DNA from: DASRDZ01 sp035569495
GTDB lineage: Bacteria; Chloroflexota; Dormibacteria; Aeolococcales; Aeolococcaceae
Reading direction: 5' to 3'
DNA length: 64,000 nucleotides
NCBI GenBank assembly: GCA_035569495.1
Contig: DATMMX010000051.1
Coordinates: 62,001 to 126,000 of the forward strand
The position numbers and the translations under genes are program-made. Shown here in pieces: positions 33,103-42,051 of this stretch. Numbering within the stretch: position 1 is the stretch's first letter; the number at the start of each line of letters is the position of its first letter. The notes beneath the pieces were generated by a model. It made no database searches and was not told the DNA's origin. It was given only the letters and a program-made list of their open reading frames with translations.

Positions 33103-33639
33103 CTACGGTTTGGGTTGCAGCCAGAGCACGAAGCGCGACGACTCGCGGTCCTGGTAGGTGCGGCACTCGTCCTCGATCTCGACGATGCGCGGCGGCAGGT
33201 CGTCGCTGCAGAGGCGCTCCGCCTCCTCCACCGAGGCGACGCCGTCGATGCACAGGATCTCGCCGAGGCGCCCGCCGCCCAGCCCGTCGACCCGGAACGC
33301 GCCCGTGTAGAGCACGCCGCGGGTCGCGTAGAAGCGCGAGTACTCATCGGTGATGCCGGCGTCGAAGGCGAGCATGGCGTCGTCGTCGGGGGTGTGGTAC
33401 GCGAGGAGCAGGAGCACGTCGTGCGCTTCGCGAAGCAGGGCGGTGCCCAGCGGGCTCGGTGCGACGGGGGTGTAGACGAGCAGCTCTCCCGCACCGCCGG
33501 GCACCGCGCCGTCGAAGGCGAGGTCCGCGCTGCGGAACCGGGCGATCTGCGGCGCGAAGTCCTCCGGGCGGCCCAAACCGCTGACGGCGAAGGCGCCGCC
33601 GTCGTCGTCGCGGAGGAGGATGCGCACCTGGTCGGTCAT
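33103..33639 (-). CDS. Hypothetical protein
   Basis: 178-residue soluble, acidic protein without signal peptide or recognisable motif. It begins TDQVRILLRDDDGGAFAVSG and ends in SSRFVLWLQPKP, with two Cys in CRT and LCS segments. GC3 bias supports coding. The ATG at 33639 is preferred; an in-frame GTG at 33681 is possible. A -10-like TATGAT (33657-33652 on the minus strand) 12 nt before the ATG favours the shorter form. It lies between two secreted proteins and its function is unknown. Confidence 0.6.
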   Translation of the reverse strand: MTDQVRILLRDDDGGAFAVSGLGRPEDFAPQIARFRSADLAFDGAVPGGAGELLVYTPVAPSPLGTALLREAHDVLLLLAYHTPDDDAMLAFDAGITDEYSRFYATRGVLYTGAFRVDGLGGGRLGEILCIDGVASVEEAERLCSDDLPPRIVEIEDECRTYQDRESSRFVLWLQPKP

Positions 33640-33684
33640 CGGCTGTGGCGGATCATATGCGGCCGCCACAGCCGCTGACACGGC

Positions 33685-35985
33685 CTACAGGCCGCTCACC
33701 CCGTCCCAGCCCCAGGCGAAGTACGGAGCGCCGCCCGGCTGCGGGTTGGTCACCCTGCCGCCGCCGCTGAGGAACGCGGACTTCTGCACCTGTCCCCAGG
33801 GCGCGCGGCGCGGCGCCTCGTGCGGGTCGGAGCCGGAGCGGTTCGGGGTGTCGGAGGTGGGCGGCGGGTTGGTGCCGTCGGGGTTGGCGCCGCGCACCGG
33901 CCCGGTGTCGAACAGGGTGATCGCCGAGCCGTCGTAGGGGAACGAGCTGATCTGCGGGATGTTCCAGAAGACGTCGTGGTAGGGGCCGTAGCGCGCGGCC
34001 ACCAGCGGCGGGTAGAGGCCGTGCGCGCCGATGGTGCGCGCCTCGGTCTCGGCGGTGATGTTGGCCACCTGGTGGTCGCCGTAGCCGGGCTGCAGCAGGA
34101 CGTGGTGGGTCGGCGTGTTGGGCAGCCCCGCGACCATGTGCGACGCGTAGCCGTTGGGATCGCTGCGGTCCCACAGCGTCTGGATCAGGTCGAGCACCAG
34201 CATGCGCTGCGACTGGTCGGGGTAGGCGGTGTCGAAGACGTTGCTGTAGCCGATCTGGCCGGTCGGGTCGGAGGGGCTGAAGGTGGTCGGGTCGAACTGC
34301 GACAGCGGCTTGTTGGCCACGTAGTCGCTGGAGCGCGGCAGCAGGATCGAGTAGTTCATGCCGGGTACGCCCAGAACACAGCGGCGCACGTCGACCGACA
34401 CCGCGCACACCGTGCCGCCGTAGATGCCGCCCTGGCTGTTGCCGTCGTAGAACGGCTGCCGGGTGTCGATGAAAGAGGTGCCGTCGCTCCACTTGAAGGC
34501 GGCGTTGCTGCTGAACCCCTGCGGGTGGACCATCAGCCGGGCCAGGTAGAGGAAGGCCAGCTCGCCCTCCTGGACGCGGTCGGTGAGCAGCGGGAAGCGC
34601 GACATGTCGGTGAGCGCGATCACCGCGTTGGGCACGTCCGCGGTGGCCATGCCGAACCAGTCGGTGGCGCAGTACATCATGTCGAAGCGCCGCGCCATGC
34701 TGGTCTCGGCGTCGGAGTTGACCTCGCCCGCTCCGCCGAACAGGCCGTGCCCGTACTCCACGGGCCGCAGCTTGCGGTGGTTGTCGAAGGCGGGACGGCC
34801 CACGTTGCAGATGAAGTTGGCCGAGTAGGTCTGGCCGGGCACCTGCGCCGGCGTCGCGTCGGGGTTGGTCGGGTCGAGGGCGAACTGGCCCGGCGTCGGG
34901 CAGGTGGCGAAGATGTTCTGGGTCAGCGCGCCGCACTTGGTGGGCGGCTCGCAGGTGGGCGCGATGTAGCAGGGGACGGTGAAGTGGCCGGTCACCCGGC
35001 GGGCGACGTCGCCGTTCTGCGCGGGCGTGAAGTCGGTGCTGGAGTCGACGCTGAACGACGGCGCGCTGCCGCTGATCCTGCCGTCGCCCAGGGTGGTGTC
35101 ACCGAGCTGGGCGAAGGCGCCGTCGCGCATGGCCAGCAGGCGGCCGGTGACATTCTTGGTGCTGGCCGTGGTGAAGTCCCAGGCCAGGTAGAGGTTGCTG
35201 CGCTGCACGCCCGCGCGGCGCAGGGTGCTGAAGACGTTCTCCATGTGCGCGCGCCGCGGGTCGGTGAGTGGCGCGGTGCCGTCGCGGTAGGCGCGGAAGG
35301 CCGCCGAGGGCTGCGCGGTGGCGCCGCTGTTGGTGACCAGGTGGCGCAGGGCGACGATGTAGCGGTGCCCGTCGGTGAGGTTGACCGCGGGGTGGACCAT
35401 CAGGTCCTGCTGCACCGAGCCGGTCTGCACCACCCCCGCCTCCTGCGTGTATTGGTCGATCTCGACCCAAACCGGGACGTGCCGACCGGTGTTCACGTCG
35501 AGCAGCACGACGCCGGGGTTGGACTGCGTGTTGGCGGCGAGGTTGGTGACCGGCGGCAGCCCGGACGGGGCCAGGTCGGCGTTGCTGGTCATGCCGGGGA
35601 CGACGGTGAGGATCTGCGCGCCGGCGCTGAAGCCGTCGCTGCGGTTCCACTCCTGCGGCTCGATCGGCTTGCCCTGCGCGTTGCGGGGCATGGCCAGGGC
35701 GTTGAGGTCGAGCCGTCGCCCGGTGTCGCTGGTCTGGTCGGGGCGGGTCAGCCAGTCGTTGGGGTACGGCAGCATGCACTGCGCGGGGTCGATGGGGTCG
35801 CAGGCCTGGGGGTTGGTGGGGTCGACGCCGTGGCCCGCCCAGCCGTCAGGGGGCGGCGGCGTCCACGTGGTGCTGAGGTCGACGGACCAGTTGTCGGCGG
35901 CCGCCGGCGCCGGGATCGCCGGCAGCGCAGCCGCCAGCAGGGTGGACGCGACAAGGATCCAGGGCGCGCGCCGGAGCGACCGCAA
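33685..35985 (-). CDS. Large secreted alpha/beta-hydrolase-type protein (1)
   Basis: 766-residue exported protein with a signal peptide (about residues 6-30). N-terminal half beta-rich, of unknown fold; C-terminal half shows an alpha/beta-hydrolase active site: nucleophile S517 in DGNSQGGIYGG, acid D637 in GYGDHQV and a likely His at about 722 in DPHEAP. Several Cys suggest disulfides. The homologue at 36506-39088 repeats the same order (GLSFGGIYG, YGDGTV, DPHGW). TTG start with GGAGG about 9 nt upstream; an ATG nearby is out of frame. Substrate unknown: esters, lipids or polyesters are conceivable. Confidence 0.75.
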   Translation of the reverse strand: MRSLRRAPWILVASTLLAAALPAIPAPAAADNWSVDLSTTWTPPPPDGWAGHGVDPTNPQACDPIDPAQCMLPYPNDWLTRPDQTSDTGRRLDLNALAMPRNAQGKPIEPQEWNRSDGFSAGAQILTVVPGMTSNADLAPSGLPPVTNLAANTQSNPGVVLLDVNTGRHVPVWVEIDQYTQEAGVVQTGSVQQDLMVHPAVNLTDGHRYIVALRHLVTNSGATAQPSAAFRAYRDGTAPLTDPRRAHMENVFSTLRRAGVQRSNLYLAWDFTTASTKNVTGRLLAMRDGAFAQLGDTTLGDGRISGSAPSFSVDSSTDFTPAQNGDVARRVTGHFTVPCYIAPTCEPPTKCGALTQNIFATCPTPGQFALDPTNPDATPAQVPGQTYSANFICNVGRPAFDNHRKLRPVEYGHGLFGGAGEVNSDAETSMARRFDMMYCATDWFGMATADVPNAVIALTDMSRFPLLTDRVQEGELAFLYLARLMVHPQGFSSNAAFKWSDGTSFIDTRQPFYDGNSQGGIYGGTVCAVSVDVRRCVLGVPGMNYSILLPRSSDYVANKPLSQFDPTTFSPSDPTGQIGYSNVFDTAYPDQSQRMLVLDLIQTLWDRSDPNGYASHMVAGLPNTPTHHVLLQPGYGDHQVANITAETEARTIGAHGLYPPLVAARYGPYHDVFWNIPQISSFPYDGSAITLFDTGPVRGANPDGTNPPPTSDTPNRSGSDPHEAPRRAPWGQVQKSAFLSGGGRVTNPQPGGAPYFAWGWDGVSGL

Positions 35986-36109
35986 CTCGACATGCCTCCA
36001 ACCAGGGTGTGCAGCGATCCCCCGGCAGCTACAACGCGGCCCGCGCGCCCAACCCTGCGCGCGGTGCGATCATCTGCCCATGCGCACACCCCAGGAAGGC
36101 AGATTGCAC

Positions 36110-36496
36110 ATGGGTGACATGACCCCGATCACGCTCGACGCGACTCCGCCACCGAGCGACGCGCCGTTCGCCGACAAGATGGCCTACTACCGCTCGCAGC
36201 ACACCTCTCGGGGCATCCGGGCCACCCACCTGGTGGGCATCCCCGCGGTGACCATGGCCCTGCCGCTGATCTTCGGCCGCCCCCGCGTCGGGGTGCCGCT
36301 GTTCCTCGGCGGCTGGGCCCTGCAGGTGCTGGGGCACCGGGTGTTCGAGAAGAACAGCCCGGCGCTGACCAGGGGCCTGCTCACCTACCAGTTCTGCGGT
36401 CTCGCCTTCTGGTGCGAGGAGATGGTCGAGCTGATCTCCGGCCAGTCGGACGTGCTCGGCGGCGGCACCGGCGAGCCCTGGGGGAAGGCGGCCTAG
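36110..36496 (+). CDS. DUF962 / Mpo1-like membrane protein
   Basis: 128-residue protein of the Mpo1/YGL010w family (DUF962). The conserved histidine motifs are YRSQHTSRGIRATHLVGIP and GHRVFEKNSPAL, with two membrane-spanning segments between them (about 45-85). In yeast Mpo1 is an Fe2+-dependent dioxygenase in 2-hydroxy fatty acid alpha-oxidation; bacterial roles are less defined. The ATG at 36110 is preferred because AGGAAGG lies 10 nt upstream. The gene sits between the two homologous hydrolases on the other strand. Confidence 0.82.
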   Translation: MGDMTPITLDATPPPSDAPFADKMAYYRSQHTSRGIRATHLVGIPAVTMALPLIFGRPRVGVPLFLGGWALQVLGHRVFEKNSPALTRGLLTYQFCGLAFWCEEMVELISGQSDVLGGGTGEPWGKAA

Positions 36497-36505
36497 CCTC
36501 CTCCC

Positions 36506-39088
36506 CTACCGGCGGCGGTGGCGGCGGCGCCACACCCCGGCGCCCACCGCGCCCAGCAGGAGCAGTGCGCCCGCGCCGGTGCTCACCGGCGCCGCGATCG
36601 ACGCCGCCACCGAGCGGGCGGTCACGGAGTTGTCCGAAGCGCTTGCCGGCTGCGCCGTCGAGGCGGACGAGCCCTGCGACGGCGGCGAGGACGCCTGCTG
36701 CGACGACGCGGACGCGGGCCTTGCGGTCCCGTGCTGCGCGTTGCGGTTGTCGCTGCCACCGCCGGCCGTGCCCCCGCCGTCCGTGGTCACCGGCGTGTGC
36801 GCCACCGGCGTGCCGTGCGACGGCGCGGCCGGGCAGTCGCCGCTCGACGGGAAGGGCTGGCGCGCCGCCGCCTGGCCCGTCTGCGGGTCGGCGTAGTGCA
36901 GGCACTCGAGGTTGTTGGGATTGGCGATCGGCGTCTCCAGCCACGCCGGGTTGGTGTCGACCAGCATGTCCTGCGACAGGAAGATGCCGAGCTGCTGCTC
37001 ACCCGACGTGCGCCCGGCGAGAGTCGGGTCGGCGAGCCAGCCGTGCGGGTCGCTGGCGTACGTCGGCGTCTTGTCGTTGCGGTAGTAGACGACGTTGTTG
37101 AACAGGTCACCGGCGCGGTAGAGGGTGCCCGCGGTCGGGTTGGGCACGGTGCCGTCGCCGTACGCCGTCTGGAAGGCGACGCTCTTGGGGTTGTTGGCCC
37201 ACGCCGCGTCAGGACGCAGCAGGATGCGCGGCGCGAAGGTCTCCGGGCTGCCGCTGCGGTCGAACCAGTTGGTCTCGCCGAACAGCTCCTGCAGCTGCGC
37301 CGCGCCGTTGTGGGTGATCACCTCGGGCGGATCGTTGCGCAGGGGCAGGTCCTCGGTGAAGCCGTTGAGGCCGGGACCGCCGTTGAGCAGGTTGGGGCGG
37401 CCGTGGCTGAGGGTGGTCTGCAGGTTGTTGCGGAAGCTGGAGAGCCGGGCGATGTCGACGATGGGACCGCCGGGCACGTTCATCAGCGCCTGGTGGATCA
37501 CCGGGTCGGTGCCGGTCAGCATGGTGCCGTAGATGCCGCCGAAGCTGAGGCCGTAGTACATCACCTTCGAGGTGTCGGCGACGTTGCTGCCCACACCGGG
37601 GATGTCGACGCCGGCCATCACGCTGCGGGCCAGCGCCATGTTGTCGACCACGGTCTGCTGCAGGCCCGACTGCAGCCCGTCGATCGGCTTGCGCGAGGGC
37701 AGGTAGCTGCCGTCCGCCTGCCGGTGCGCGGTGGGACCGACACCGTCGTTGAGGCCGTCGCCGATGGCGCCGTCACCGTCGAGGTCGCGGCCGCGGCCGT
37801 AGGTCAGGAAGGTGGTCGAGGTGCCGGTCAGCGTGGTCACCGTCGCGGTGCTGGCGGGACCGTAGCCGTGTCCCGAGGGATCGGTGGCGATGGTCATGAT
37901 GCCCAGCGAGGCGTTGTAGTCGGCGGTGACGAAGAGGTCGTAGTCGCTGCGCGTGAAGCCCGGGCCGTAGATGGCCACCGGCCACGGCGTGGTCGCCGGG
38001 TTGAACTTCGTCGGGTCGGGGGTGACCACCATGACGCCGAGGCGGTCGGCGCCGAAGGGCGCGGGCGTCTGCGTGGTCGGCACCGGCGGCATCACGCCGT
38101 CGGTGTTGCCGTTGACGCTGTCCACGTGTCCCGACGCCGAGGCGTACTGGTAGCGCGGCGAGAGGAAGCTGCCGAAGGCGTAGTAGCCGGCCGAGGCGGG
38201 CGGGACCAGCACCGGCACGGTGGTCGACTGGAAGGCGCCCGGCGCGTTCGGGTCAACCTTGACCTGATCATTGCGCACCACGCCCTGGGGAACGGCGGGG
38301 CCGCCGCTGGGCGGATCGGCGACCGAGGGCCGCACCATGGCCGCCTGGAAGACGTCCGGCGTGCCGTTCTGCACGAAGCTCATCTTGCGGCTGTCCGTCG
38401 AGGTCGACGCCCCGGGGAAGCCCGCCAGCCGGTAGGCGTTGGCCGGGCTGGACAGCGGCAGGTCCATCGACTTGCGGATGTTGACCAGGCTGGCGCTCGC
38501 CGTGCGCGTGGTGAAGCGCGTCGAGCAGCGGCCGTCGCAGGTGTTCACCGCAGCGCCACCGGCGTCCTTGATGCCCGGGGCGACGAAGACGCGGTACGGC
38601 GTCGACTCGAGGAGCTGCTTGTCGCTGATTCCCGCCAGGGTGTTGGTGGCGGGGTCGAAGGTCAGCTGGCGCATGCCGCTGGCGAAGTTGCCGGCGTCGT
38701 CGGTGATGTAGAAGTTGCTGTCGTCGACCGAGCTGAGGTCGATCGGCCCGGTCAGGGGCACGGTGACGCGCGGCTGGATGTCGAAGCCGTCGAGCTTGTT
38801 GAGCTCGGCGAAGGCGTCGCAGATCGAGTAGTCGGCGCTGGTGCAGCCCGGGCGGACCTGGCCGTTGACCATCGGGTAGTCCTGGCCGAGCTCGAAGTTG
38901 ACGCGCAGGCCGGTGACCTGGCGGCTGTCACGGACGGTGAAGGCGTTGTCGGGGAGGATGCGCGAGCCGTAGTGCTCGCCCTGGCGCACCGACACGGGCG
39001 ACGAGGCGCTGGCGGACGCGGGAAGGGCGCCGCCGAGCGACACCAGGGCAAGGCCCAGCAGGGCGACACCGTACCGGCGAGCAGTCAT
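36506..39088 (-). CDS. Large secreted alpha/beta-hydrolase-type protein (2) with C-terminal anchor
   Basis: 860-residue exported protein. The signal peptide spans about residues 5-28. The large beta-rich N-terminal region is followed by a hydrolase part with nucleophile motif YYGLSFGGIYGT, acid motif YGDGTVPN and DPHGWL, the same order as in protein 1. A Ser/Gln/Ala-rich linker, a hydrophobic helix and a WRRRHRRR end form a C-terminal anchor. The ATG at 39088 has GGAG 7 nt upstream; a TTG at 39100 is rejected. It begins 169 nt from the MFS gene, a spacer holding CTGAG/CTCAG half-sites (39200-39215). Confidence 0.78.
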   Translation of the reverse strand: MTARRYGVALLGLALVSLGGALPASASASSPVSVRQGEHYGSRILPDNAFTVRDSRQVTGLRVNFELGQDYPMVNGQVRPGCTSADYSICDAFAELNKLDGFDIQPRVTVPLTGPIDLSSVDDSNFYITDDAGNFASGMRQLTFDPATNTLAGISDKQLLESTPYRVFVAPGIKDAGGAAVNTCDGRCSTRFTTRTASASLVNIRKSMDLPLSSPANAYRLAGFPGASTSTDSRKMSFVQNGTPDVFQAAMVRPSVADPPSGGPAVPQGVVRNDQVKVDPNAPGAFQSTTVPVLVPPASAGYYAFGSFLSPRYQYASASGHVDSVNGNTDGVMPPVPTTQTPAPFGADRLGVMVVTPDPTKFNPATTPWPVAIYGPGFTRSDYDLFVTADYNASLGIMTIATDPSGHGYGPASTATVTTLTGTSTTFLTYGRGRDLDGDGAIGDGLNDGVGPTAHRQADGSYLPSRKPIDGLQSGLQQTVVDNMALARSVMAGVDIPGVGSNVADTSKVMYYGLSFGGIYGTMLTGTDPVIHQALMNVPGGPIVDIARLSSFRNNLQTTLSHGRPNLLNGGPGLNGFTEDLPLRNDPPEVITHNGAAQLQELFGETNWFDRSGSPETFAPRILLRPDAAWANNPKSVAFQTAYGDGTVPNPTAGTLYRAGDLFNNVVYYRNDKTPTYASDPHGWLADPTLAGRTSGEQQLGIFLSQDMLVDTNPAWLETPIANPNNLECLHYADPQTGQAAARQPFPSSGDCPAAPSHGTPVAHTPVTTDGGGTAGGGSDNRNAQHGTARPASASSQQASSPPSQGSSASTAQPASASDNSVTARSVAASIAAPVSTGAGALLLLGAVGAGVWRRRHRRR

Positions 39089-39257
39089 CGTCAACTCCAA
39101 CCTCCGAGGCGTGGGCCGCGTGTCCCGCCGCGGCCACGCTCACAAGGACGCCGGAGCACCCCCGGGTATTGCGGCCGGCGGCCACGCCAACCCTGCTATC
39201 TGAGCAATCTCTCAGCAGATCGTCAGCGACAGGTGCAACAGAGTCGGCGGACTTTGG

Positions 39258-40928
39258 TCATAATGACGTGGGGCTGCCCGGCGCCCGCCAGCCGGCAGCC
39301 CTTTTCCTTTTCTCCGGCTCCCGCTCGCCCTGGCGCCGCGCCGCCCCCGGCAGGCCGACCGCCCCGGCGACGCCGCCGGCCAGCGCCAGCGCCGCCCCGA
39401 GCAGCGCGGTGATGCGGAACGCGGAGACGAAGGAGTCGTCCACCGCCGCACGCACCGCGGTGCGCGTGGCGGCATCGGCCCCCGGCGGAGCGGTCGCCAG
39501 CCCGAGCTTCGACTCCTGGGCGACCACGGCGCTGTACACGCCGGGGTCGACGTGGGCGTCGCGCAGCCGCTGCTCCAGCCCGCTGTCGAAGGCCCGGATC
39601 ATGACAATGCCGAAAAGTGCGATGGCCAGCAGCCCGGCGACGCGCGAGACCGCGTTGTTGACCCCCGACGCCGCGCCCGCGTTGTCGGTGGGCACCGAGC
39701 CCATCACCGTGGTGGTCAGCGGCGCCACCGTCACCGCCATGCCCAGGCCGAGCACCACCGACGCCGGGAAGAAGGTCGTCCAGTAGTTGCCACCTGTGGC
39801 AGGAACGGCGAAGAGCGCGAAGCCCACCGCGGCGACGCCCGGCCCGACGGTCAGGGGCAGCCGCGCGCCGTAGCGGTTGACCAGCCCGCCGGACCAGCGC
39901 GACAGCGTCGACATGATCAGCACGAAGGGCAGCAGCGCCGCCCCGGCCTCGGCGGGCGAGTAGCCCTGCACCTCGATGAGGTCGAAGGGGACGAAGAACA
40001 GCGCCCCGCTCAGCGCCGCGTAGAGCAGCAGGGTGAGCGCGTTGGTGGCGGCGAAGGCGCGCGAGCGGAACAGCCAGAGCGGCAGCATGGGGTCGCGGGC
40101 CCGCTCCCCCCGGTCGGCGGCCAGGCGCCGCTCCCAGGCGAGGAACACGCTCAGCAGGACCAGGCCGCCGATGACCGCGGCCAGGGCGGCGCCGTCGAAC
40201 CCGCCCGACTGGGCCCGGATCACCCCCATGACCACGCCGCCGAGGCCGAGGCTGACCAGCAGCGCCCCCGGCCAGTCGAGCCGCCCGTGCTCGGCGGGGT
40301 TGCGGCTCTCCGGCACCCGGGTGGCCAGCAGCACCAGCACCGCCACGGCCACGGGCAGGTTGACGAAGAAGGCCCAGCGCCAGGAGAAGGTGCCCACCAG
40401 GAAGCCGCCCAGCACCGGCCCGATCGCCGAGGTGATCGCGCTCGCCCCCGACCAGGTGCCGATCGCCCGCCCCCGCGTCTCCGGCGGGTAGGCGGCGCTG
40501 ATCAGCGCCAGCGACCCGGGCACCAGCAGCGCCGCGCCCGCCCCCTGCACGGCCCGGGCGACGATGAGCACCCCGGGGTTGGGGGCGAAGCCGCACGCCG
40601 CCGAGGACACCGCGAACACGGCGACGCCGACCATGACCACCACCCGCCGCCCGTAGCGGTCGCCGAGCGAGCCGCCGACCAGCAGCAGCGAGGCGAGCAG
40701 CAGGGTGTAGGCCTCGACCACCCACTGGGCGTCCCCGGCGGTGGCCCCGAGGTCGCGCTGCATCGCGGGCAGGGCGACGCTGACCACCGTGCCGTCGATG
40801 AAGGCCATCGCCGAGGCCAGGATGGCGGTGAGCAGGACCCAGGGCGCCAGCCGCTCGGCGCAGCGACGGTCCGACTGGGAGCTGGCGATGGCCGCCTCGT
40901 CGCACGGCGGCCGCACCGAGAGGATCAC
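39258..40928 (-). CDS. MFS transporter, DHA2 (EmrB/QacA) 14-helix type
   Basis: About 556 residues with 14 predicted helices. Motif A-like GGSLGDRYGRRVVV, motif C-like ISAIGPVLGG and the helix-1 Asp motif MAFIDGTVVSVALPAM identify the DHA2 drug/H+ antiporter group. Probably exports toxic hydrophobic compounds. The start is uncertain: GTG at 40928 is chosen, GTG at 40916 or TTG at 40934 are possible. The Lys/Arg-rich 3' end coincides with a strong hairpin plus T-run on the opposite strand (39271-39311). Confidence 0.9.
   Translation of the reverse strand: MILSVRPPCDEAAIASSQSDRRCAERLAPWVLLTAILASAMAFIDGTVVSVALPAMQRDLGATAGDAQWVVEAYTLLLASLLLVGGSLGDRYGRRVVVMVGVAVFAVSSAACGFAPNPGVLIVARAVQGAGAALLVPGSLALISAAYPPETRGRAIGTWSGASAITSAIGPVLGGFLVGTFSWRWAFFVNLPVAVAVLVLLATRVPESRNPAEHGRLDWPGALLVSLGLGGVVMGVIRAQSGGFDGAALAAVIGGLVLLSVFLAWERRLAADRGERARDPMLPLWLFRSRAFAATNALTLLLYAALSGALFFVPFDLIEVQGYSPAEAGAALLPFVLIMSTLSRWSGGLVNRYGARLPLTVGPGVAAVGFALFAVPATGGNYWTTFFPASVVLGLGMAVTVAPLTTTVMGSVPTDNAGAASGVNNAVSRVAGLLAIALFGIVMIRAFDSGLEQRLRDAHVDPGVYSAVVAQESKLGLATAPPGADAATRTAVRAAVDDSFVSAFRITALLGAALALAGGVAGAVGLPGAARRQGEREPEKRKRAAGWRAPGSPTSL
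39271..39311 (+). terminator. Terminator-like hairpin on the + strand within the MFS 3' end
   Basis: GGGCTGCC (39271-39278) pairs with GGCAGCCC (39294-39301), followed at once by TTTTCCTTTT. Structurally a good intrinsic terminator reading rightward, but it is antisense to the MFS gene and no + strand gene precedes it. It may stop antisense transcripts or be a by-product of the Lys/Arg codons. Confidence 0.45.
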
Positions 40929-40966
40929 CGCCAAACGGTACTCCGCGACGGGGCGCGACGCGAGGC

Positions 40967-41992
40967 CTAGCGGCGGGCGCGACGCCCCCGGGCGTGGCCG
41001 TCGGTGGCGGCGACCCGGATCGCCGAGGTGTCGTGGCGGTGGCTGCGGGGCAGGGCGCCGCGGTCGAGGAAGGGCCCGACCGCGTCGAGGAAGGCCTCGG
41101 GCGCCTCGAGCTGGGGCGAGTGCCCGGCGTCGTCGATGATGCGCACCTCCAGGCCGCCGATCCGCTCCAGCAGGGCGAGCGCGTCGGAGAGCGGGACGAG
41201 GCGGTCCTGCCGTCCCCAGATGGCCAGCACCGGCACGTCCACCGGCGCCTCCAGGTCCTGAACCTCGCTGCGGAAGGCGTCGACCACGTCGTGGGCGTTG
41301 CGCAGGAAGCGGTGGATGCGGGCGCGGCTGTTGAGCCGCTCGGCGAAGAGGTGGACGCTGCGCTCGCTGACGTTGGCCGGGTCGGCGAAGGCCATGCGCC
41401 GGTAGGCCTCGCCGATCACCCGCTCCAGCACCGGGCGCGGCGTCAGGCTGAGCGGCACCGCGCTGACCAGGCGGACCAGCGGCTCGAAGCGCACCAGCGA
41501 CCACCACGCCGGGATCCCCTGCCCCACCCCCGCCGGATCGACCAGCACCAGCCGCGAGACCAGGGCGGGGTGGGTCGCCGCCAGGCGCAGGGCCACCGCG
41601 CCGCCAACCGAGTTGCCCACCACCGCGGCGCGCTGCCCGGGGGCGGCGCGCTCGATCAGCTCGGCGAGGAACTCGTCGTAGGCGCGCAGCAGGGGGCGGC
41701 GGCGGGCCGGCGAGGAGTGGCCGAAGCCGGGCAGGTCGGGGGCGATGACCAGGTGATGCGGCGCCAGTCCCTGGATCACCCGGCGCCAGACCAGCGAGCT
41801 GTTGCCCAGGCCGTGCACCAGCACCACCGGTGACCCGCGGCCGGCGGCCAGCCAGTGGGCGTCCACGTCGCCGATGCGGGCGTGGTGGGAGCGGATGTGC
41901 TCGGCCGCGGGGCGGCGGGCGCGGCCGTCGCCGGGGGCGTCGTCGCGGAAGTGCTGCTCGGGCACCACCGGTGCGGTTATGCGCTCGGCCAT
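40967..41992 (-). CDS. Alpha/beta-hydrolase fold protein
   Basis: 341-residue cytoplasmic hydrolase. The oxyanion segment VVLVHGLGNS is followed by the nucleophile Ser in VVGNSVGGAVAL, the acid Asp in WGRQDRLVP and the His in DDAGHSPQLE. The basic C-terminal tail (about 320-341) is not part of the fold. Closest in type to epoxide-hydrolase/MhpC-like esterases; substrate unknown. 38 nt before the MFS start in the same direction, so possibly one operon. Diverges from pirin over 59 nt. Confidence 0.88.
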   Translation of the reverse strand: MAERITAPVVPEQHFRDDAPGDGRARRPAAEHIRSHHARIGDVDAHWLAAGRGSPVVLVHGLGNSSLVWRRVIQGLAPHHLVIAPDLPGFGHSSPARRRPLLRAYDEFLAELIERAAPGQRAAVVGNSVGGAVALRLAATHPALVSRLVLVDPAGVGQGIPAWWSLVRFEPLVRLVSAVPLSLTPRPVLERVIGEAYRRMAFADPANVSERSVHLFAERLNSRARIHRFLRNAHDVVDAFRSEVQDLEAPVDVPVLAIWGRQDRLVPLSDALALLERIGGLEVRIIDDAGHSPQLEAPEAFLDAVGPFLDRGALPRSHRHDTSAIRVAATDGHARGRRARR

Positions 41993-42039
41993 CTCTGTTG
42001 CAGAGTAGCGAGGCGGGGTTTGCCGGCGCGGCGCGGGGG

Positions 42040-42045
42040 TATGCC
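42040..42045 (+). promoter_or_regulatory. Candidate -10 element of the pirin gene
   Basis: TATGCC ends 6 nt before the ATG. A TTGCCG 14 bp upstream is too close to be a standard -35. Fits the leaderless pattern seen at other first genes. Confidence 0.35.
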
Positions 42046-42051
42046 TGGTCC

